A stretch of DNA of 64,000 bases from Amycolatopsis iheyensis (lineage in GTDB: Bacteria; Actinomycetota; Actinomycetes; Mycobacteriales; Pseudonocardiaceae), in assembly GCF_024703995.1 (NCBI RefSeq), contig NZ_JAMXQV010000015.1, forward strand, positions 62,001-126,000, read 5' to 3'. The notes below the pieces were generated by a model, which searched no databases, was not told where the DNA came from, and saw only the letters and a list, made by a program, of their open reading frames with translations. Every line of letters starts with the position of its first letter. The stretch's first letter is position 1. Of the stretch, positions 57,922 through 64,000 are shown piece by piece. A program made the translations under genes and the position numbers.

Positions 57922-58377
57922 ATGACCACTGTCGAGCCGATGGCGAGCGACGTGGCGGATCTCGTGCGGAACACCCTTTCCGCGCACAAGTCGATGTTCC
58001 TCGCGACCTCGGGCAGCGACGGCCCCTGGGTCGGCGGCGTGTACTTCGCCGAGACCGGGCCGTTCACGCTGAACCTCGTCCTCGAAGACCGGGGCCGGAC
58101 GCTGGCCGCGATCCGGGAGAACCCGGTCGTGTCGGTGGTCGTGTCGACCGGCTCGCCGATGCAGCCGTTCCTGCAGGCCCAGGCCCTCGCGGAGGTCGTC
58201 CCGGCCGAGGACGACCCGCTGGTGCGCTCCCTGCTCGTGGCGAAGGTGCCGGAGGCGGCGCCGTTCCTCGAAGCGCCGGTCACCCCGGTCCGGCTGAGCG
58301 TCCGCAAGTGGCGGGCCACGGACATCCCGAACGGCTGGCTGCCGGGCCGCGAGCTGCCCGGCCCGCGCCAACCCTGA
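57922..58377 (+). CDS. Pyridoxamine 5'-phosphate oxidase-like FMN protein
   Basis: A 151-residue split-barrel protein. SMFLATSGSDGPWVGGVYFAE and LNLVLEDRGRTLAAIRENPVVSVVVSTGSP fit the flavin-binding PPOX fold. The ATG at 57922 has CAGGAG upstream. Some members bind FMN, F420 or haem. The substrate is open. Confidence 0.82.
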   Translation: MTTVEPMASDVADLVRNTLSAHKSMFLATSGSDGPWVGGVYFAETGPFTLNLVLEDRGRTLAAIRENPVVSVVVSTGSPMQPFLQAQALAEVVPAEDDPLVRSLLVAKVPEAAPFLEAPVTPVRLSVRKWRATDIPNGWLPGRELPGPRQP

Positions 58378-58425
58378 GCCGGCCGGTGCGGCCACCGCGC
58401 GGGGTGGCCGGGCCGGTTCCGAAGT

Positions 58426-58461
58426 CCGTGAAGGCTCCCTCCGGCGAGGGGGCCTTCACGG
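58426..58461. terminator. Bidirectional hairpin
   Basis: CCGTGAAGGC (58426-58435) pairs with GCCTTCACGG (58452-58461), with a TCCCT/AGGG inner stem. It is between the PPOX-like gene (+) and the DUF4873 gene (-), so it can serve both. Confidence 0.7.
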
Positions 58462-58464
58462 CTT

Positions 58465-58782
58465 TCAGGCGTTGAGCTCTTCGAGCGTCGTCGGCACGTG
58501 GAACGGCGGGGTGCTCGTGCCCATGACGCGGTAGCGGCCCCACGGGTCCGGGTCGGACAGCTCGCCGGTCGCCGTGTGCGTGCCGGTTTCGATCGTGACC
58601 GGCTTCTTCTTGCCGCCGGCCAGCCGGGTCAGCTCCTCGTTCACCGCGACCCGGCCGTACCAGCGGTAGTAGCCGTCGATCGGCTGGAAGTAGCCGCGCA
58701 GCTCCACCGTCGTCGTGACGGACACCCCGTCGACCACCAGGGTGGCCGGCCCGCTGTAGCCGTCTTCGTCGTGCTCGCTCAT
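58465..58782 (-). CDS. DUF4873 protein
   Basis: A 105-residue protein: GYSGPATLVVDGVSVTTTVELRGYFQPIDGYYRWYGRV, then GKKKPVTIETGTHTATGELSDPDPWGRYRVMGTSTPPF. This is the DUF4873 domain, which is otherwise known fused to the C-terminus of flavin monooxygenases. The ATG overlaps the TetR gene stop by ATGA. Co-transcription with TetR and divergence from an AurF oxygenase suggest a part in the same oxidation module. Confidence 0.85.
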   Translation of the reverse strand: MSEHDEDGYSGPATLVVDGVSVTTTVELRGYFQPIDGYYRWYGRVAVNEELTRLAGGKKKPVTIETGTHTATGELSDPDPWGRYRVMGTSTPPFHVPTTLEELNA

Positions 58783-59549
58783 GAACTCTCCTCCAACGAC
58801 TCCGAAGCGCGGCCCAGCTGGACCACCTTGTTGGCTTCCAGGGGCAGGTTCGGGTCGATGACCACGCCGTTCTGGCGGGACAGGCCGTCGATCGCCGCCC
58901 AGATGATCTGCGTCAGGTACTCCACCACCGCGTCGCGGCCCATGGACCGGCGGTCCAGCCACCACTCACCGGTGTTCTGGACCATGCCGACGATCCCGTG
59001 CGCCCACGGCTCGGCCGCGCCGGAGTCCATGTTGAACATCCGCATGTAGTCGCCGAGCAGCGCGGTCAGCGCCGTCGCGATCAGCTCCTTGTCCTCGGCC
59101 ACGACGTCGGACGACACCGGCTTCTCCGGCCGGCCGTGCGCCAGCAGCCGGTAGAGGTTCGGGTGCTCCTCGATCACCGTGAAGAACGCGTCGAGGGCCA
59201 TCCGGATCCGCGGGACCGGCGCGAGCTCGGCGTTGATCGCCGGGATCAGCCGCTCGAACAGGATCTCCGTGCCGCGCTGGCCGAGGGCCACGTAGAGGTC
59301 GGCCTTGTCGTCGAAGTGCCGGTACAGCACCGGCTTCGTGACGCCCGCCTCCGCGGCGACGTCCTCCATGCCGAGGTCCGGGCCGTGCGTGTCGAGCGCC
59401 CGCAGCGCGGCTTCGACGAACTCCTTGCGCCGCGCGATCCGGTGCTTGCGCCAGCGGTCGCGCCGGGCGTCGCCGGTCGCCTCCTCGTCGCGGGACGAAG
59501 ACCTGGACTGCTTGCCGGAGCGCTTGACACGTTCGATCACGGGGCTCAT
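58779..59549 (-). CDS. TetR regulator of the AurF-like cluster
   Basis: A 256-residue TetR protein. RREFVEAALRALDTHGPDLGMEDVAAEAGVTKPVLYRHFDDKADLYVALG is the DNA-binding domain; the N-terminus has an extra basic tail (SGKQSRSSSRDEE). It is co-transcribed with DUF4873 and divergent from the oxygenase gene. GGTAACTGTTACC lies between. It should repress both sides. Confidence 0.9.
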   Translation of the reverse strand: MSPVIERVKRSGKQSRSSSRDEEATGDARRDRWRKHRIARRKEFVEAALRALDTHGPDLGMEDVAAEAGVTKPVLYRHFDDKADLYVALGQRGTEILFERLIPAINAELAPVPRIRMALDAFFTVIEEHPNLYRLLAHGRPEKPVSSDVVAEDKELIATALTALLGDYMRMFNMDSGAAEPWAHGIVGMVQNTGEWWLDRRSMGRDAVVEYLTQIIWAAIDGLSRQNGVVIDPNLPLEANKVVQLGRASESLEESS

Positions 59550-59559
59550 GCTACGCACA

Positions 59560-59572
59560 GGTAACTGTTACC
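59560..59572. promoter_or_regulatory. TetR-type operator GGTAACTGTTACC
   Basis: A perfect palindrome (six-base arms, one central base) 11 bases upstream of the TetR ATG. A further half site AAGTTAC lies just to the right (59575-59581). It is likely the binding site of the TetR protein and would overlap both start regions in the 55-bp gap. Confidence 0.7.
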
Positions 59573-59604
59573 TCAAGTTACACATTGCGGAAGGGGTGTC
59601 GGCA

Positions 59605-60513
59605 ATGACGCGAACGCTGAAGGAACCGGATCGCGAAAAGACCGCGGACCGCCTGCTGAAGTCGTCGGCGAACAAGTTCTACGACCCCGACGTCGACATC
59701 GACTGGACGGCGCCCCTGGTCGAGGGCAAGCGCTTCATCCTCGACGAGCGCTCCTCGCTCTACGGCACCGAACTCTGGGACAAGCTGACCCCCGAACAGC
59801 GCATCGAGCTGGGCAAGCACGAGGTCGCGAGCGTCGCGACGACCGGGCTGTGGTTCGAGATCCTGCTCATGCAGATGCTGCTCAAGGAGGTCTACGAGCA
59901 GGACCCGACGTCGGCGCACGCGCAGTTCGCCCTCACCGAGATCGCCGACGAGTGCCGGCACTCGACGATGTTCGCGCGGATGGCGTCGCGCATCGGCTGC
60001 CCCGCCTACGGCCCGGTGCCGTGGCTGCGGAAGCTCGCGAAGCTGATGCCGACGATCTCCTACGGCCCGGCGCGCTACGGCGCGATCCTGGTCGCCGAGG
60101 AGGTCCTCGACCGGCTGCAGCGCGAGCAGATGAACGACGACGGCGTCCAGCCGCTGGTCCGGATGGTCAACCGGATCCACGTCCTGGAAGAGGCCCGGCA
60201 CGTCACCTTCGCCCGCGAGGAGGTCACGCGCGGCATGGCGAAGCTGTCGAAGGCCGAGATCGCCTACCAGCAGTTCATCATCGCGCTCATCTCGTACTTC
60301 GTGACGCGGGCGTTCATCAACCCGAACGTCTACAAGGCGGTCGGCATCCGGCCTCGTGACGGCGTCGAAGCGGCGCTGAACAACCCGCACTGGCAGGGGA
60401 CGATCGCGTGGGCCGGGGAAAAGATCATGCCGTTCCTGCAGGAGTCCGGCCTGGTCGGGCTGCCGGGGAAGTACTTCTGGCGCAAGTCGTTCCTGCTCCC
60501 GGCGGGCCGGTGA
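59605..60513 (+). CDS. AurF-like diiron oxygenase
   Basis: A 302-residue diiron protein of the AurF (p-aminobenzoate N-oxygenase) fold. Metal ligands are seen as EIADECRHSTMFARM (E112, E116, H119) and VLEEARHVTFAREEV (ExxxH pair), plus another Glu in WFEILLMQMLL. AurF uses O2 to convert an amine to a nitro group, but many actinobacterial relatives act on fatty or lipid substrates. GGAAGGGG precedes the ATG. The stop overlaps the next gene by GTGA. Confidence 0.87.
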   Translation: MTRTLKEPDREKTADRLLKSSANKFYDPDVDIDWTAPLVEGKRFILDERSSLYGTELWDKLTPEQRIELGKHEVASVATTGLWFEILLMQMLLKEVYEQDPTSAHAQFALTEIADECRHSTMFARMASRIGCPAYGPVPWLRKLAKLMPTISYGPARYGAILVAEEVLDRLQREQMNDDGVQPLVRMVNRIHVLEEARHVTFAREEVTRGMAKLSKAEIAYQQFIIALISYFVTRAFINPNVYKAVGIRPRDGVEAALNNPHWQGTIAWAGEKIMPFLQESGLVGLPGKYFWRKSFLLPAGR

Positions 60514-61421
60514 CCACCGCCGCGCGGCTGCGGGACCCGGCCGCCGAGCACCGGTTCGTCGCGAGCGACGGCGCCGCGCTGCACATCTGCGAGTCGGGGC
60601 CCGCCGACTCCGCCGTGACGCTGGTGCTCGTCCACGGGTGGACGCAGGACCACCGGACGTGGGACTTCGTGCTGCCGCACCTCGACCCGGGTGTGCGCGT
60701 GCTGCGCTACGACCTGCGTGGGCACGGCGGTTCGGCGCACGCCCGGCCCGGCGGCGCCACGATCGCGCGGCTGGCCGACGACCTCGCCGAGCTGATCGCT
60801 TCGCGCGTCCCGCAAGGACCGCTCGTGCTCGCCGGGCACTCGATGGGCGGCATGACGCTGATGGTGCTGGCCGAACGGCATCCCGAGCTGGTCGCTTCGC
60901 GCTTGGCGGGCGCGGCGTTCGTCGCGACGTCGTCGGGGGACATGGACAAGCTGACGCTCGGGTTCCCGGGCCTGGTCGGCCGGGGCGTCACGCGCTTCGA
61001 GCCGCGGGTGGCCCGGCTGCTCGCCCGGCTGCGGTCGGACACCCTGCGGCTGCGGCCGGGGATGGTCCGCTCGGGCGCCCGGCGGCTCGTCTTCGGCGTC
61101 CGGCCGGGACGCGCGCAGGTGGACAGCGTCGTCGAGCAGCTGCTGTGCGCGCACCCGGCGAGCGCGGGGATGTTCCTGGACGCCATCGCGTCGCACCGCG
61201 GCGTCGGCGGTCTGGGCGCGCTGTGCGACGTCCCGTCGGTGGTCTTGGCGGGAGAACGCGACCGGCTCTGCCCCCTGGCGCACGCGAAGGTGATCGCGGA
61301 CGAACTCCCGCACGCCGAGTTCATCCGCTTCCCGGGCGCGGGTCACATGCTCCCGCAGGAACGCCCCTTCGAGGTCGCCCGCCGCATCTCGGCGCTGGTC
61401 CGGACAGCCGCCGCGAACTGA
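60510..61421 (+). CDS. Alpha/beta hydrolase co-transcribed with AurF
   Basis: A 303-residue hydrolase. LVLVHGWTQDHRTWDFV (oxyanion HGW), a GHSMGG nucleophile elbow, AGERDRLCPL (acid) and GAGHMLPQERP (His) complete the triad. It starts at GTG 60510 in the AurF stop. Working with an oxygenase, it may hydrolyse an ester or an oxidised lipid. A palindrome of 48 bp follows. Confidence 0.88.
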   Translation: MTTAARLRDPAAEHRFVASDGAALHICESGPADSAVTLVLVHGWTQDHRTWDFVLPHLDPGVRVLRYDLRGHGGSAHARPGGATIARLADDLAELIASRVPQGPLVLAGHSMGGMTLMVLAERHPELVASRLAGAAFVATSSGDMDKLTLGFPGLVGRGVTRFEPRVARLLARLRSDTLRLRPGMVRSGARRLVFGVRPGRAQVDSVVEQLLCAHPASAGMFLDAIASHRGVGGLGALCDVPSVVLAGERDRLCPLAHAKVIADELPHAEFIRFPGAGHMLPQERPFEVARRISALVRTAAAN

Positions 61422-61426
61422 CAGCC

Positions 61427-61474
61427 ACTGCCAAAAGCGGCACTTTCACGTGAAAGTGCCGCTTTTGGCAGTGA
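61427..61474. terminator. Perfect 48-bp palindrome without a loop
   Basis: Two 24-bp arms meet at a CACGTG centre (61448-61453), with AAAAGCGGCACTTTCA in the left arm. It separates the hydrolase from a convergent TetR gene. The perfection argues for recent or selected stem function; it is a strong bidirectional terminator candidate. Confidence 0.75.
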
Positions 61475-61477
61475 GTG

Positions 61478-62104
61478 TCAGGAGTCCTTGAGGGGGAAGC
61501 CGCCGCCGATGCCGCGCCAGGCCAGGTTGGCCGTCAAAGCCACTGCTTCCTCCTGACTCATCGACTGGTGGTGCTGCAGCCAGAACCGGGCGCTGACCTG
61601 GCTCATCCCGACCAGGCCGACCGCCAGCAGCCGCGCCTTGTCCTCGTCGAGGCCCGCGTCCGCCGTGATCGTCTCGGTGATCGCGTCCACGCTCGCCGAC
61701 GTCGCCCGGTCGACCGCTTCCTGGACCGCCGGCTCGCCGCGCAGGTCGGACTCGAACACCATCCGGAACGCGCCCGCGTCCTCGCTGACGAAGTCGAAGA
61801 ACGCGCCGACCGTCGCCGGGACGCGCTGGCGGTTCTCCGTCGTCGAGTCCAGTGCCGTCTGCACGCGCTTGACCAGCTCGTCGACGTGGCTCTCCAGCAG
61901 CGCGATGTACAGGTCGAGCTTGCCGGGGAAGTGCTGGTAGAGCACCGGCTTGCTGACACCGGCCACTTCGGCGATCTCGTCCATCGCGGCGGCGTGGTAG
62001 CCGTTCTCGGCGAAGACCCGCTGCGCCGCGGCGAGGAGCTGGGCCCGGCGCTCGGTCCGGGGCAGGCGCACCCCGCGTTGCTGCAGCCGCGTCATCTCCG
62101 TCAT
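61478..62104 (-). CDS. TetR-family regulator
   Basis: A 208-residue TetR protein. LLAAAQRVFAENGYHAAAMDEIAEVAGVSKPVLYQHFPGKLDLYIALL is very similar to the TetR at 58779 in the recognition helix (KPVLYxHF). By position it corresponds to Mtb Rv3208 (recalled). It is divergent from the hydrolase at 62218 and may control it. ATG at 62104. Confidence 0.9.
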   Translation of the reverse strand: MTEMTRLQQRGVRLPRTERRAQLLAAAQRVFAENGYHAAAMDEIAEVAGVSKPVLYQHFPGKLDLYIALLESHVDELVKRVQTALDSTTENRQRVPATVGAFFDFVSEDAGAFRMVFESDLRGEPAVQEAVDRATSASVDAITETITADAGLDEDKARLLAVGLVGMSQVSARFWLQHHQSMSQEEAVALTANLAWRGIGGGFPLKDS

Positions 62105-62217
62105 GTACTTCCTCCCGTCTTCGCACCTTCGACGGGCGGGGTCGCCACCGCGTGAAGTCGTCCTGAAGATTACTCGCCGGTATGTATGCCTTGCCAAGTG
62201 TCGGGCATCCTGGATTC

Positions 62218-63195
62218 GTGAAGACCCCTGTGACCACCCGGGCGCCGCTGACCCACGTGCCCCTGTCGCCCAGGGAACTGCCGTCCCTCGAGCCGATCCT
62301 GCCGCCGTGGCCGGCGACCTACGAAGAGGTCGGCACCGCCCGCCTCCACGTCCGTCGCACGCCGGGCCCGGACGGCGTGCCCGCGGTGTACCTGCACGGC
62401 CTCGGCGGCTCGTCGACGAACTGGACCGACCTGGCCGCGCTGCTCGCGCCGGTCGCCGGCGGCACCGCGCCCGACCTGCCCGGCTTCGGCTCCTCCGAGC
62501 CTGAAGCGGGCTTCGACTTCAGCCTCCAGGCGCACGCCGAGGTCGTCGCCAGGCACATCGAGGACGTCGGCGCGCCCGTGCACCTGCTCGGCAACTCGAT
62601 GGGCGGGGCGATCGCGTTGCTGATCGCCGAACGGCGCCCGGAGCTGGTGAAGACGCTGACGCTGATCTCGCCCGCCATGCCGGACCGGCGGCCCGACCCG
62701 CGGCGGCTGTCGGACCCGAGGATGGCGCTGGCGTACCTGCCGCTGGTCGGCGCCCGGGTGCGGGCGCAGCTGGCCGCGCTCGGCCCGCGGGAACGCGCCG
62801 CGCAGGTGATCGACCTCTGCTTCGCCGACCCGTCGCGGTTCCCCGAGAGCCGGCTGGACGAGCTCGCCGAGGAGCACGGCGCCCGCGCCGGGTTCGCCTG
62901 GGCCGCGCCCGCGATGGCCCGCAGCACGTTCGCGATCTTCCGGGCCTGGTCGACGCTGGGGAAGGCGTCGCTCTGGGCGGCCGCGCCGCGGGTTCAGGCG
63001 CCGACGCTGGTGGTCTGGGGCCGCGAAGACCGCGTGATCTCGGTGCGGCGGGCGAGCCGGACCGCCCGGGCGCTGCCGAGGGCCCGCCTCCTGGTGCTGC
63101 CGCGCACGGGGCACGTGGCGCAGATGGAGCGTCCGGTCGTGGTCGCGAAGGCGGTCCTGGGGATGTGGGAGCACGTCGACGCGGGCACCTGGTAG
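62218..63195 (+). CDS. Alpha/beta hydrolase
   Basis: A 325-residue hydrolase. VYLHGLGGSSTNWTDLAALL, the elbow LLGNSMGGAIALLIA, VVWGREDRVI (acid) and RTGHVAQMERP (His) make the triad. A GNSMGG elbow is typical of C-C bond or ester hydrolases. GTG 62218 starts the conserved part. In Mtb a lipase-like gene (lipV, Rv3203) lies in the same broader area by my recollection. Substrate unknown. Confidence 0.87.
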   Translation: MKTPVTTRAPLTHVPLSPRELPSLEPILPPWPATYEEVGTARLHVRRTPGPDGVPAVYLHGLGGSSTNWTDLAALLAPVAGGTAPDLPGFGSSEPEAGFDFSLQAHAEVVARHIEDVGAPVHLLGNSMGGAIALLIAERRPELVKTLTLISPAMPDRRPDPRRLSDPRMALAYLPLVGARVRAQLAALGPRERAAQVIDLCFADPSRFPESRLDELAEEHGARAGFAWAAPAMARSTFAIFRAWSTLGKASLWAAAPRVQAPTLVVWGREDRVISVRRASRTARALPRARLLVLPRTGHVAQMERPVVVAKAVLGMWEHVDAGTW

Positions 63196-63275
63196 CCCGA
63201 TCGGGCGACCACAAATCCCCGGGTGGACCGCCAGTCGCCGATAACGGTTCGGTGGCGCTGTGGCACCCTGGTGCG

Positions 63276-64000
63276 GTGGACCGGGTGAAGCACGACGCGC
63301 GAGGCGAAGATCGCCGGGCTCCCCACCGCGCGTCGGCCCGCCGCGAGTCCGAGTTCGAGGAGCCGTCGCGCACCGGGCAGTACCGCCCGTCGAAGGCGCC
63401 GGCCCAGCGCGTCAGCGAGGACCGCTACCGCCCCGGCGGCCGGCGGACCAGCGCCGAGCCGCTGAGTGCGTCGTGGAAGCCGCACCACGAAGCCGCGGAG
63501 GCGAAGCAGGAGGCCGCGCCGCCGAAGTCCGCCTTCGCGAAGCTCACCAAGACCTACGGCTGGCGCGTCTACGCGCTGCCGATCCTCGTCGTGCTGACCG
63601 TGCTCGTCGTGGTCAACACCGCCAACAGCCCGGCCCAGCCGATCGCCGAGGAGGGCGCCGGCCAGAGCGTCGAGTCCGCGGGCGGGGACGCGGCCGGCGG
63701 CGCCATCGACGGCAACGGCGAGCAGGCCATCCCGGAGAACCCGGCCACTCCCGTCGACCTCAAAGTGCCGACCGCGGACCTGCCCAACGGCATCCCGTTC
63801 ACCCAGGCCGGCACCGGCCAGTGGCACACGGTGCCGGGCAGCGGGCCGAAGGTCGGCACCGGGAAGCTGTACACCTACACCGTCGACGTCGAGGACGGCA
63901 TCGACGCGGCGAGCTACGCCGGTGACGACGCCTTCGCCGCCGCCGTCGAGGGCACGCTTTCCAACCCGACCCAGGGCTGGACGTGGGACGGCAAGATCGC
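63276..64000 (+). CDS. DUF3152 protein, incomplete at the window end
   Basis: At least 241 residues; the stop is beyond the window. A Pro/Arg/Glu-rich cytoplasmic part of about 90 residues leads to one membrane helix (WRVYALPILVVLTVLVVVNTA), a Gly/Ala/Glu-rich linker, and the start of the DUF3152 domain: GQWHTVPGSGPKVGTGKLYTYTVDVEDGID. DUF3152 is a predicted zincin-type peptidase fold. GTG 63276 is the preferred start; 63252 and 63285 are alternatives. It corresponds to Mtb Rv3207c (recalled). Confidence 0.85.
   Translation, partial: MDRVKHDARGEDRRAPHRASARRESEFEEPSRTGQYRPSKAPAQRVSEDRYRPGGRRTSAEPLSASWKPHHEAAEAKQEAAPPKSAFAKLTKTYGWRVYALPILVVLTVLVVVNTANSPAQPIAEEGAGQSVESAGGDAAGGAIDGNGEQAIPENPATPVDLKVPTADLPNGIPFTQAGTGQWHTVPGSGPKVGTGKLYTYTVDVEDGIDAASYAGDDAFAAAVEGTLSNPTQGWTWDGKI

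Noticed and set aside
1..64000. tRNA, rRNA, CRISPR array, prophage or transposase
   Set aside because: No cloverleaf with CCA-type end, no spaced palindromic direct repeats with unique spacers, no phage structural or integrase gene was found on either strand.

Overview
The window is about 64 kb of very GC-rich, densely coding chromosomal DNA from an actinomycete. Third codon positions are almost always G or C, GTG starts are common, and many adjacent genes overlap by ATGA or GTGA. The gene order points to the order Pseudonocardiales, most likely an Amycolatopsis-like organism. From memory, much of it is collinear with two separate blocks of Mycobacterium tuberculosis: Rv1208-Rv1239c (gpgS, DivIVA-like, tag, DUF3117, O-methyltransferase, sigE, rseA, htrA, tatB, mrp, DUF1003, MgtE-N/CBS, lpqY-sugABC, corA) and Rv3207c-Rv3212 (DUF3152, TetR, DUF3107, ferritin-like, DEAD helicase, PQQ-like). 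The XRE/DUF397 pair is a further marker of Streptomyces and Pseudonocardiales. The genus is an inference; no rRNA, tRNA, phage, CRISPR or transposase gene was seen.

Layout. 1-2.0 kb: the start of a LysR regulator divergent from a short-chain dehydrogenase, a small secreted I36-like protein and an acyltransferase. 2.0-11.9 kb: gpgS, then a cydABDC cytochrome bd operon divergent from a PadR-led operon (membrane protein, DivIVA-domain, SRPBCC, tag), then an enoyl-CoA hydratase and DUF3117. 11.9-15.6 kb: leucyl aminopeptidase and a LysR/MFS divergent pair. 15.6-19.9 kb: the envelope-stress block, with O-methyltransferase, SigE-type sigma factor, zinc anti-sigma factor, HtrA protease and TatB. 19.9-27.9 kb: Mrp ATPase, DUF1003, MgtE-N/CBS protein, aminoglycoside-type kinase, SPFH protein, two DUF4190 proteins, an acyl-CoA dehydrogenase and a YflT-like protein. 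28-32.5 kb: trehalose ABC importer lpqY-sugABC, closed by a long palindrome. 32.5-44 kb: lipoprotein, PspC, HEAT-repeat protein, DUF397/XRE pair, TetR/MFS drug pump, a small ECF sigma operon, a ParB-like/phosphoesterase pair, and corA with a 38-residue membrane peptide. 44-53 kb: MaoC, DUF2332, NUDIX, PH domain, PHP, MarC, a large secreted GH78-like enzyme with its own LacI-type operator, a RecB-type nuclease and a membrane protein. 53-64 kb: a 21-bp tandem repeat array, then the second mycobacteria-like block, into which an AurF-like diiron oxygenase cluster is set.

How the genes work together. SigE, RseA and HtrA form the classic envelope-stress circuit, with a candidate SigE-type promoter in front of sigE. 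LpqY-SugABC would recover trehalose. cydABDC encodes a bd oxidase with its assembly exporter and appears to share repeat-type operators with the divergent PadR gene. AurF, a hydrolase, DUF4873 and TetR form a compact uncharacterised oxidation module with a clear TetR-type operator.

The most distinctive non-coding features are long perfect intergenic palindromes (two share a sequence skeleton), a ten-unit 21-bp repeat array that builds ATCACGCGTGAT palindromes, and an exact 35-bp direct repeat that flanks 185 bp of extra DNA between two convergent genes.
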